6,251 nt of DNA from Pedobacter sp. UBA1654. GTDB taxonomy: Bacteria > Bacteroidota > Bacteroidia > Sphingobacteriales > Sphingobacteriaceae. Below, one piece after another: positions 1-6,079 of this stretch (positions are counted from its first letter, which is position 1; each line of letters begins with the position of its first letter). The stretch spans positions 5,223 to 11,473 of the forward strand of contig DCLG01000045.1 in the NCBI GenBank assembly GCA_002320935.1, given 5' to 3'. The notes under the pieces were generated by a model. That model worked only from the letters and a program-made list of their open reading frames with translations, searched no databases and had not been told where the DNA came from. The translations under genes were made by a program, and so were the position numbers.

Positions 1-193
1 TAGCTTGTTCCAGTACCCGTTCATAATCCTCGTCACTGGCCGTCGCAACCCCGGCAATCTTCTGACCATCAACCGGAGAATAGCTTTCAATGGCTGTGCC
101 ATCGGTTTTGCCCCAAGTGCTGCCAGTACTGTATGAAGGATTTAATTCCTGAATGCCAAGATCTGCAAGGATGTTTTTTACGTTGATTTCCAT
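1..193 (-). CDS. Aldehyde dehydrogenase, ALDH7 type (5' end only)
   Basis: Only the first 64 codons are in the window; the gene runs off the left edge. The start ATG is at 193 on the minus strand and the protein opens MEINVKNILADLGIQ. The pattern 'LGI-ELN-STG', then 'IESYSPVDGQKI', then 'V-TAS-EDYERVLEQA' is the N-terminus of the ALDH7 (alpha-aminoadipate semialdehyde / piperideine-6-carboxylate dehydrogenase) family found in many Bacteroidota. Members oxidise the lysine-degradation semialdehyde with NAD+ in the cytoplasm. The catalytic Cys and Glu and the NAD-binding core lie outside the window, so activity cannot be judged. No Shine-Dalgarno sequence is visible. A partial promoter-like box (TCTATTTG, minus strand, 221 to 214) lies about 20 bases upstream but has no good -33 partner. 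The gene is divergent from the TPR gene. The aldehyde dehydrogenase call is firm; the exact substrate is inferred. Confidence 0.8.
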   Translation of the reverse strand, partial: MEINVKNILADLGIQELNPSYSTGSTWGKTDGTAIESYSPVDGQKIAGVATASDEDYERVLEQA

Positions 194-529
194 AGCTATA
201 AACTTTATCTACACAAATAGACAAAAAATATATTTAATGCAGGAACACACATAATTACCGCAACATTGTTATCCCTGTGCGGTTTTCATGACCCGAATTT
301 TACCAGGTTGTTGATGAAGTTTTGTTACTTTGTATTTATAATCGAACTGCCCAGACCGGGCTTATCTATGCTGGAGGTAAATTTCCCATTTAATTTCTTG
401 CCTTTCATTATCAATTACTTAGCCCAGAGCCGGGTTTTTGTTGAAAATATTATAAGCATTCTGTTCTGCAAACGTCAACTTAATAGCTATATTAATAACG
501 TTGAGCTGTTCTTTTAAATAATTAGTACG
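194..529. other. Divergent intergenic region with two GC-rich hairpins
   Basis: This 336-base stretch separates the minus-strand aldehyde dehydrogenase from the plus-strand TPR gene and must hold both promoters. It is AT-rich apart from two short GC-rich inverted repeats. The first is GCCC-AGACC-GGGC at 349-361. The second is AGCCC-AGAGCC-GGGTT at 421-436, which includes one G-T pair and runs into five T's at 435-439. Both share the core GCCCAGA-CCGGG. A box resembling the Bacteroidota -7 element, TTACTTTG, lies at 325-332 and differs from TAnnTTTG at one base. The only open frame, 266-517, starts with TTG, encodes 83 residues with no recognisable motif and is probably chance. I see no convincing gene. 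Confidence 0.5.
421..439 (+). terminator. Possible weak rho-independent terminator
   Basis: A 5-bp stem (AGCCC pairing with GGGTT, one G-U pair) with a 6-base loop is followed directly by a run of five T's. It reads as a terminator on the plus strand although no recognised gene lies just upstream. It might end a short transcript starting near 338, or attenuate transcription into the TPR gene. The stem is short, so confidence is low. Confidence 0.25.
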
Positions 530-1933
530 ATGGAAGAGGATTTTAATTTCGATTTTAGTGATGATGCGCAACGTTCAGTAGAGCGTTATGAGGAGATGTT
601 GAGGAACCAGGATCAATACTTTTTTGATGCCCATGCTTTTGAAACGATCATCGACTATTACATAGAAAAGAATGATCCTGTAAAAGCTTTACAGGTGATT
701 GAATATGCGCTGAATCAGCATCCTTATGCTGCCATTTTCCATGTAAAGCAGGCCCATTTGTACGTGGCAACAGAGCAGTTGGAACTCGCCTTCCAGGCGC
801 TGGAAAAGGCGGAAATGCTGGAAGCTTCAGAACCTGAAATTTACGTAGTCCGTGGTAACATCTATGCCAACCTTAAAAGGTACACGGAAGCGCTGGAGAA
901 TTATCAGAAAGCGCTGGGCATGGCCGATGTTACAGACGAAATCCTGCTTCAGATTGCTTTCGTTTACGAGAAAATGATGGACTATGAATCGGCCATCGTT
1001 TACATCAAGCGAAGTCTGGAACAGAATATGGAAAATAAGGACGGGCTGTATGAACTTGCTTTCTGCTATGATATTCTGGATAAACAGGAAGAAAGCATCA
1101 AGTTTTATCAGGAATATATTGATAAGGATCCTTATTCCTATGCGGCATGGTACAACCTGGCCAACTCATATCATAAACTGGATCTTTTTGAAAAAGCGAT
1201 TGACGCTTACGACTATGCCATCCTGATTAAAGATGATTTTGCGTCTGCTTATTACAATAAAGGTAATGCTTTGGTGCAACTGGATAAGTTTGCCGAAGCT
1301 ATTGATGTGTATAAGCAAACTTTTGAATACGAAAAACCGGACGCAGATACCTATTGCGCAATAGGGGAATGCTATGAAAAGCTGGAACGTATGGATGAGG
1401 CCCGCTCGTATTACAAGAAGTCTGTAAAGATGGATAATACGATGGCTGATGCCTGGTTTGGAATTGGTGTAACGCTGAACTTTGAAGAACGGTACTTTGA
1501 ATCTCTGCATTTTTATAAAAAAGCAATTGAGCTTGATGAAGAAAATCCGGACTTCTGGTTTGCTATGGCAGACGCCTATTACAAACTGGGGCAGATGGAC
1601 AAATCTGCCGCTGCATACGAAAAAGTTATTGAATACAATCCAGTAGATGTTGAAGCCTGGCTGGATTACTCCACGCTTTTATACGAGCTTGGAAAGCTGC
1701 GCGACGCTGCGGACACTATTTCTGAAGCCATAAAGAATAATCCGGACGCCGCTGAATTATACTATCGCATGGTTGCCTATCTCTTTGCATTGGGAGAGTC
1801 TGACGAGGCATTGATCTACCTGGAAACTGCATTGGTGACGGATCCGGATAAGCATCACATCTTGTTTGAGTACCTGCCACAACTGCAGGAAAATGGTCTT
1901 ATTCTCGAAGTTATTAATAAATTTATGAGATAA
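530..1933 (+). CDS. Tetratricopeptide repeat (TPR) protein, 12 tandem repeats
   Basis: A 467-residue protein without signal peptide or membrane segment, so probably cytoplasmic. After an acidic N-terminus (many Asp/Glu/Phe in residues 1-33), it consists of 12 TPR motifs with an exact 34-residue period starting at residues 34, 68, 102, 136, 170, 204, 238, 272, 306, 340, 374 and 408, and ending at 441. Consensus positions hold well: Trp/Tyr at position 4 (W207, W309, W343, W377), Gly/Ala at 8, Tyr at 11, small residues (Ala/Ser) at 20 and often at 27, and Pro at 32 in several repeats (P65, P201, P371, P405). A short C-terminal tail of about 26 residues follows. TPR solenoids bind other proteins or peptides; no catalytic domain is visible, so the partner is unknown. 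The ATG at 530 is the only reasonable start because an in-frame TAA lies at 515-517. It is 66 bases upstream of comA and may be a separate transcript. Confidence 0.93.
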   Translation: MEEDFNFDFSDDAQRSVERYEEMLRNQDQYFFDAHAFETIIDYYIEKNDPVKALQVIEYALNQHPYAAIFHVKQAHLYVATEQLELAFQALEKAEMLEASEPEIYVVRGNIYANLKRYTEALENYQKALGMADVTDEILLQIAFVYEKMMDYESAIVYIKRSLEQNMENKDGLYELAFCYDILDKQEESIKFYQEYIDKDPYSYAAWYNLANSYHKLDLFEKAIDAYDYAILIKDDFASAYYNKGNALVQLDKFAEAIDVYKQTFEYEKPDADTYCAIGECYEKLERMDEARSYYKKSVKMDNTMADAWFGIGVTLNFEERYFESLHFYKKAIELDEENPDFWFAMADAYYKLGQMDKSAAAYEKVIEYNPVDVEAWLDYSTLLYELGKLRDAADTISEAIKNNPDAAELYYRMVAYLFALGESDEALIYLETALVTDPDKHHILFEYLPQLQENGLILEVINKFMR

Positions 1934-1982
1934 GATTGATGTGCTAAAGCAGAATTCGTAAGCAGAACTTCTGATTTTTTTA

Positions 1983-1999
1983 TAACCTTTGCAGCATAT
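1983..1999 (+). promoter_or_regulatory. Putative Bacteroidota -7 box just before comA
   Basis: TAACCTTTG at 1983-1991 resembles the Bacteroidota -7 consensus TAnnTTTG (one extra base, or one mismatch if read as AACCTTTG). No clear -33 TTG element is seen about 20 bases upstream. The expected start of transcription, some 5-8 bases after the box, falls at about 1996-1999, next to the comA ATG at 2000, so the messenger would be leaderless or nearly so. It could drive the run of genes from comA onward. Confidence 0.4.
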
Positions 2000-2767
2000 A
2001 TGAATTACCAATTAAATAATATACCGGAGCGTCCGGTAAAACCACGTCAAAAAGGCCTGACCATGGTAATGGATAAAGGTTTAAGTTTGAGACAAGTTGA
2101 AGACTTTATTGATGTAGCCGGCGTACATACAGATATTGTAAAATTAGGTTGGGCAACATCTTTTGTGACCCCGAATCTTAAAGAGAAGCTTGCAATATAC
2201 CGCAGCGCAGGAATCCCAGTTTATTTTGGGGGAACGCTTTTTGAAGCATTCGTGATTAGAAATCAATTTGATGATTACCGTCGTGTGCTGGAGGAATTCG
2301 GAATGGAATACGCAGAGGTTTCTGATGGTTCAATTACCATTGAACATGATGAAAAGTGTGAATTCATCAGAAAGCTTTCCGGACAGGTAACTGTGATCTC
2401 TGAGGTTGGTTCTAAAGATGCCAAGAAAATATTTGCACCATATAAGTGGATCAAACTGATGAAAGCAGAGATTGAAGCAGGTAGCTGGAAGGTGATCGCT
2501 GAAGCACGTGAAGGAGGAAATGTTGGGATTTACCGTGATTCAGGAGAGGTAAGAGAGGGATTAGTGGATGAGATCCTTACGGAGATACCGGAAGAAACCA
2601 TCATCTGGGAAGCACCCCAAAAGGAACAGCAGGTATGGTTCATCAAACTGATCGGTACGAATGTAAATCTTGGAAACATTGCACCGGCTGAAGTGATTCC
2701 ATTGGAAACCATCCGTCTTGGTCTAAGGGGCGATACCTTCGACTATTTCTTAAATTCAATTAAATAA
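2000..2767 (+). CDS. comA: ComA-family phosphosulfolactate synthase homologue
   Basis: A 255-residue cytoplasmic protein of the ComA family, a TIM-barrel that in methanogens joins sulfite to phosphoenolpyruvate to give (2R)-phosphosulfolactate, the first step of coenzyme M synthesis. Family-typical blocks are present in order: VKLGWATS near residue 47, YFGGTLFE at 75-82, EVSDGSI at 106-112, EVGSKD at 135-140, EAREGGNVGIY at 168-178, WEAPQKEQQVWFI at 203-215 and IGTNVNLGNI at 218-227. The length is normal for the family. The ATG at 2000 has no Shine-Dalgarno sequence but follows a promoter-like box. Relatives exist outside archaea (Bacillus YitD, the plant heat-stress protein HSA32), so family membership is clear while the reaction in this organism is inferred. 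No later coenzyme M genes (comB, comC) are in the window. It is followed 44 bases later by aroE on the same strand. Confidence 0.88.
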   Translation: MNYQLNNIPERPVKPRQKGLTMVMDKGLSLRQVEDFIDVAGVHTDIVKLGWATSFVTPNLKEKLAIYRSAGIPVYFGGTLFEAFVIRNQFDDYRRVLEEFGMEYAEVSDGSITIEHDEKCEFIRKLSGQVTVISEVGSKDAKKIFAPYKWIKLMKAEIEAGSWKVIAEAREGGNVGIYRDSGEVREGLVDEILTEIPEETIIWEAPQKEQQVWFIKLIGTNVNLGNIAPAEVIPLETIRLGLRGDTFDYFLNSIK

Positions 2768-2811
2768 TTCCGCAGAGGACAGCATTGCTGAACTCGCTTG
2801 ATGGTCACCGC

Positions 2812-3555
2812 ATGAAATTATTTGGATTGATTGGTTTTCCGCTTACACACTCTTTTTCTAAAAAGTATTTTACAGAAAAGTTTGAAAAGGAAGGCATAAC
2901 GGACAGTGTTTATGAGCTGTATCCCATTGAAAGGATTATGCTTTTAGAGTCGCTGTTGGCCGATCATCCTCAGATAGCAGGCATTAACGTGACCATCCCA
3001 TACAAAGTTGCCGTGCTGGACCATGTTGATGAACTTGATGCTGCTGCGGCCTATATTGGTGCCGTAAATACGCTGCAAATCAGCTACAACAATGGACAGC
3101 GGCGTGTAAAGGGCTACAACACGGATGCATATGGCTTTGAAGCTTCTTTAAAGCCATTGCTTGAACCTCATCACCAGCAGGCGCTGATCTTTGGTGACGG
3201 TGGCGCGGCAAAGGCCGTAAAGTATGTGCTTGAGCAACTTAACATTTCCTATATATCTGTGGTTAGAAAACCGCAGGAAGGTTGTTTAACATACGCGGAC
3301 CTGGATGAACAGCTGCTTTCTGAAGCAACGATCCTGATCAATACCACCCCACTGGGCACCTACCCGAATGTCTCGGAATGCCCGGATATCCCTTATCAAT
3401 TTATTACGGAACAACACCTGGCGTACGACCTGGTCTATAACCCGGAAGAAACGACGTTTTTAAAGCGTGCGAAAGCACAAGCTGCGAAAACTAAGAACGG
3501 CCTGGAGATGTTACAACTGCAGGCGGAACGCGCCTGGACAATCTGGACAGCATAA
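2812..3555 (+). CDS. aroE: Shikimate dehydrogenase (NADP+)
   Basis: A 247-residue AroE, which reduces 3-dehydroshikimate to shikimate with NADPH in the shikimate pathway to aromatic amino acids. The N-terminal substrate domain shows the HSFS serines (S14, S16), the NVTIPYK block with catalytic Lys65, GAVNTL at 83-88 and GYNTDAYG with catalytic Asp105. The nucleotide domain has the glycine loop GDGGAAKAV at 128-136, an Arg at 152 where NADP(H)-binding family members carry one, and NTTPLG at 177-182. The C-terminus has DLVYNPEET at 206-214 and NGLEMLQLQ at 229-237, including the conserved Gln237. The ATG at 2812 gives the usual family start MKLFGLIG. An in-frame TTG at 2785 preceded by AGAGGA (2774-2779) would add nine residues unlike the family and is not favoured. 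The stop is 2 bases before gldD. Confidence 0.95.
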   Translation: MKLFGLIGFPLTHSFSKKYFTEKFEKEGITDSVYELYPIERIMLLESLLADHPQIAGINVTIPYKVAVLDHVDELDAAAAYIGAVNTLQISYNNGQRRVKGYNTDAYGFEASLKPLLEPHHQQALIFGDGGAAKAVKYVLEQLNISYISVVRKPQEGCLTYADLDEQLLSEATILINTTPLGTYPNVSECPDIPYQFITEQHLAYDLVYNPEETTFLKRAKAQAAKTKNGLEMLQLQAERAWTIWTA

Positions 3556-3557
3556 TT

Positions 3558-4148
3558 ATGAAAAGAATCTTGTTTTACCTGTCCTTCATGATCTTGCTGC
3601 TGAGCGCATGTGCGGGAGAAGATCCCGTTACGCCTAAACCAAGGGGTTATTTTAACATAGAACTTCCCAAGAAAGCATATCAGCATTACGCAGATGATTG
3701 TGCTTACAGTTTTGACTATCCAGTGTATGGTAAAGTAGAACCTGATCTGGACAAAGCAGCACAACCTTGCTGGAAAAATCTTGTCTTTCAGCGCTTCAAC
3801 GGGCGGCTGCATTTAACTTATCACAAGATCGATTCCAGGGAAGATTTCAATCGCCTGGTAGAGTACGCGAGGGAACTTGCTTTTTAACACACTGTTAAAG
3901 CGGATGCAATCGACCAGAAATTCATCAATTATCCTGATAAAAAGGTTTATGGCGTGTATTATGCTATAGACGGCAATACGGCCTCATCAGTTCAGTTCTT
4001 CTTAACTGATAGCACTAATCATTATTTTAGGGCTGCTTTATACTTCAATGAACGGCCACAGTATGATTCCATTCAGCCTGTGATTAACTTTCTGAAGAAG
4101 GATATAGACATGATGATTCAAACTTTCAAGTGGAACAATAACAAATAA
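3558..4148 (+). pseudogene. gldD: Gliding-motility lipoprotein GldD, interrupted by an in-frame TAA
   Basis: GldD is a lipoprotein needed for Bacteroidota gliding and associated with the type IX secretion/gliding machinery. Residues 1-18 form a lipoprotein signal peptide (MKR, hydrophobic stretch, LSAC lipobox with Cys18). The family body follows: GYFNIELP at 30-37, a Tyr/Phe-rich strand, CW at 71-72 and LHLTYHKI at 84-91. The frame then meets TAA at codon 110 (3885-3887). It continues in the same frame with HTVKADAI, DGNTASSVQFFLTDSTNH near 138-155 and a final QTFKWNNNK, ending at 4148. Without the stop it would be 196 codons, close to the normal GldD length. No frameshift is needed. As written, only 109 residues are made and the conserved C-terminal 86 are lost. 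A GTG at 3954 could restart translation but would lack the signal peptide. It starts 2 bases after aroE and ends 4 bases before the MBL gene. The identity is strong; whether the break is real is open. Confidence 0.88.
3885..3887 (+). other. In-frame nonsense codon within gldD
   Basis: The context is CTT GCT TTT TAA CAC ACT GTT AAA. GldD relatives typically carry a Lys before the HTVKADAI block, and AAA to TAA is a single A-to-T change. It sits beside a T run (five T's, 3881-3885), where miscalls are plausible; however, an inserted or deleted T would shift the frame, and the frame here is unshifted. A substitution is therefore the simplest explanation. Confidence 0.85.
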
Positions 4149-4152
4149 GCTC

Positions 4153-4791
4153 ATGATCAATATAAAACAGTTTACATTTAATGCCTATCAGGAAAACACT
4201 TACGTTTTGTTTGATGAAACGGGTGAATGTGTGATTATTGATCCGGGTATGTATGATGGTGGCGAACAAAATGAACTTGTACAGTTTATTACAGCTGCAG
4301 AACTAAAGCCAGTAGCGCTTTTGAATACCCATTGCCATATTGATCATGTATTCGGTAACAAATTCGTATTTGATCAATGGGCATTGAAACCGCAGTTTCA
4401 TGAAGGTGAACTGCCGGTGCTGCAGTCCATACCCGGTTACGCGCCGCAAATGGGCATGTCTTACGAGTTGTCGCCAGAACCGGAAGTTTACCTGCCGAGC
4501 ACTGGCGTGGTTAAGTTTGGGAACAGTACGTTATCGCTGATTTTTGCACCTGGGCATTCGCCTGCACACCTTTGCTTTTATTCTGAAGAGCAGAATTTCC
4601 TGATTGGAGGCGACGTGCTGTTTTTCGGAAGTATTGGCCGCACGGATCTGCCTGGTGGGAACCACCAGCAGCTGATCAGCAGCATCAAGGAGAACCTGCT
4701 CATCCTGCCTGGAGAGACTAAGGTGTTTCCGGGACATGGAAAGCCCACAACGATTGGATATGAGAAACAGCATAATCCATTCTTAACTTAA
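4153..4791 (+). CDS. Metallo-beta-lactamase-fold hydrolase, glyoxalase II-like
   Basis: A 212-residue cytoplasmic protein with the complete zinc-site signature of the MBL superfamily: THCHIDH (His60, His62, Asp64, His65), GHSPAH (His135), GGDVLF (Asp154) and FPGHGK (His195). The spacing and the GRTDLPGG block at 162-169 match the small hydroxyacylglutathione-hydrolase-like (YcbL/GloB-like) branch. These enzymes hydrolyse thioesters or related substrates using two metal ions. The long C-terminal substrate domain of true glyoxalase II is absent, so the natural substrate is uncertain. The ATG at 4153 follows the gldD stop by 4 bases without a Shine-Dalgarno sequence, so it is probably co-transcribed or translationally coupled with gldD. 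Confidence 0.92.
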   Translation: MINIKQFTFNAYQENTYVLFDETGECVIIDPGMYDGGEQNELVQFITAAELKPVALLNTHCHIDHVFGNKFVFDQWALKPQFHEGELPVLQSIPGYAPQMGMSYELSPEPEVYLPSTGVVKFGNSTLSLIFAPGHSPAHLCFYSEEQNFLIGGDVLFFGSIGRTDLPGGNHQQLISSIKENLLILPGETKVFPGHGKPTTIGYEKQHNPFLT

Positions 4792-4802
4792 ATTATTCAA
4801 AC

Positions 4803-6026
4803 TTGCATACTCCCTTTTATATTGCCCGCAGGTACCTTTTTGCAAAGAAGTCTACCAATGCCATCAACATCATTTCCACGATCTCCGTGGTGGGTGTGTT
4901 TGTAGGTAGTGCGGCGCTGATTATAATTCTCTCTGTATTCAACGGCTTTGAAGAGGTGGTATTGAAAATGTTTAATACCGTTACGCCTCATTTGGTCATT
5001 GCGCCAAAAATGGGTAAGACTTTCGAACCGAACACCAGCTATTTTAATAATCTTAAAACGAATAAGGACATTTATTCATATACAGAGGTGCTTGCCGAAA
5101 ATGCATTGCTGGTTTATGACAAGCGACAAAGTGTAAGCCTCGTGAAGGGCGTTAGTAAAGACTACCTGAAAAATGAAAGTCTGGACAGTATCACCGTACA
5201 GGGTAAGTTTGTGCTGAACAACGACGCAGGGCCTAATGCGGTGATCGGATCTGCCATCCAGAACTATCTGATGGTGAATACAAACGATCCATTTACACCG
5301 CTGCAGATCTATTCGCCAAAAAAGGGTGTGGTGACCCCATCGGTGATACCGGGCCAGGATCTGATCATTAAATCATTGCCAGTATCGGGCATATTTGAAG
5401 TACAGCAGGATTTTGATAACATGACCATTGTGCCGCTCGATTTTGCAAGGGAGCTGCTGGGGGAAGAAAAACAGATATCTTCTATTGAGATTAACCTTAA
5501 GCCTGGCTTTGATGCGGATGAATTTAAAGATCAGATTGAATCAGAGATTGGTGAGCAGTTTACCGTTAAAAACCGCATTGAGCAAAATGTTGTATTGTAC
5601 AACATTTTGGGCACGGAAAAATGGGCCGTTTATATTATCCTCACTTTCATCCTCATTATCGCAATTTTCAACATCATCGGCTCTTTAACAATGCTGGTTC
5701 TTGATAAATTAAAAGACATCGCAATACTGCGGAGCCTTGGCGCTGGTAAGGCCTTCATCAAACAGATATTTTTGTTTGAAGGAATGATGATTACCATGGC
5801 AGGTTGTATATTAGGGCTCATAATTGGTTTTATCTTTTGTTTGCTCCAGCAGAAATATGGATTCATTAAGATGTCGAATGTAGCTTTTAACGCTTACCCG
5901 ATAGCTTTTAAATGGACCGATTTTCTGCTAGTTTTTTTTACCGTGAGTTTGTTCTCTTTTGTAGCATCAGCGTTATCTGCCCGTCTGAGCGTGAAGAAGA
6001 TTAATGAAATGAATAAAGATCTGTAG
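4803..6026 (+). CDS. LolC/LolE-type ABC transporter permease (FtsX/MacB family)
   Basis: A 407-residue inner-membrane permease. The N-terminus FYIARRYLFAKKSTNAINII leads into transmembrane helix 1 (about 22-46, ending SVFNGFE). A large periplasmic domain follows (about 50-270), then three helices at about 273-298, 322-348 and 372-394. The segment DKLKDIAILRSLGAG (301-315) is the cytoplasmic coupling region typical of FtsX-domain permeases. This four-helix layout matches LolC/LolE, which release outer-membrane lipoproteins to LolA, though relatives export other compounds. No cognate ATPase (LolD-like) is in the window. The start is TTG at 4803: no in-frame ATG exists before residue 56, and the family N-terminus begins right after the TTG. 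It lies 11 bases after the MBL gene and probably belongs to the same operon. Confidence 0.9.
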   Translation: MHTPFYIARRYLFAKKSTNAINIISTISVVGVFVGSAALIIILSVFNGFEEVVLKMFNTVTPHLVIAPKMGKTFEPNTSYFNNLKTNKDIYSYTEVLAENALLVYDKRQSVSLVKGVSKDYLKNESLDSITVQGKFVLNNDAGPNAVIGSAIQNYLMVNTNDPFTPLQIYSPKKGVVTPSVIPGQDLIIKSLPVSGIFEVQQDFDNMTIVPLDFARELLGEEKQISSIEINLKPGFDADEFKDQIESEIGEQFTVKNRIEQNVVLYNILGTEKWAVYIILTFILIIAIFNIIGSLTMLVLDKLKDIAILRSLGAGKAFIKQIFLFEGMMITMAGCILGLIIGFIFCLLQQKYGFIKMSNVAFNAYPIAFKWTDFLLVFFTVSLFSFVASALSARLSVKKINEMNKDL

Positions 6027-6043
6027 CTATGACCGCATCATGA

Positions 6044-6074
6044 TTGATTGCTTCATAACTAAAACATAAATTTG
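6044..6074 (+). promoter_or_regulatory. Bacteroidota-type promoter for the terminal lipoprotein
   Basis: TAAATTTG at 6067-6074 is a full match to the -7 consensus TAnnTTTG. A TTG at 6044-6046 lies 20 bases upstream, the expected place for the -33 element; a second TTG at 6048-6050 is 16 bases away. Transcription would begin at about 6079-6081, on or beside the ATG at 6080, so the messenger would be leaderless. This suggests the last gene is transcribed independently of the upstream operon. Confidence 0.6.
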
Positions 6075-6079
6075 AAACG

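Noticed and set aside
266..517. 83-residue open frame starting with TTG in the intergenic region
   Set aside because: No recognisable motif, non-ATG start, no promoter or ribosome site properly placed, and it covers the hairpins; probably chance.
1166..1510. Antisense open frame of 114 residues opposite the TPR gene
   Set aside because: It has no family resemblance and is best explained as a by-product of the repetitive TPR codon pattern on the other strand.
1947..1981. Terminator after the TPR gene (CAGAA...TTCTG followed by seven T's, with AAGCAGAA repeated at 1947 and 1960)
   Set aside because: The stem is only 5 AT-rich base pairs with a 14-base loop, too weak to call; the T run also overlaps the comA promoter region.
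2785..2811. Upstream TTG start for aroE, preceded by AGAGGA
   Set aside because: It would add nine residues that do not fit the AroE N-terminus, whereas ATG 2812 gives the usual MKLFGLIG opening. The AGAGGA is noted but Bacteroidota rarely depend on such sites.
3881..3890. Frameshift in the T run of gldD
   Set aside because: The frame is the same before and after the stop, so no indel is involved; only a substitution explains the TAA.
3954..4148. Separate small gene starting with GTG after the gldD stop
   Set aside because: It is in the same frame as gldD and its sequence is the C-terminal half of GldD; there is no upstream signal for independent translation.
4797..4991. Antisense open frame over the start of the permease gene
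   Set aside because: It is rich in His/Arg/Asn without any motif, and the plus-strand frame clearly encodes a conserved membrane protein.
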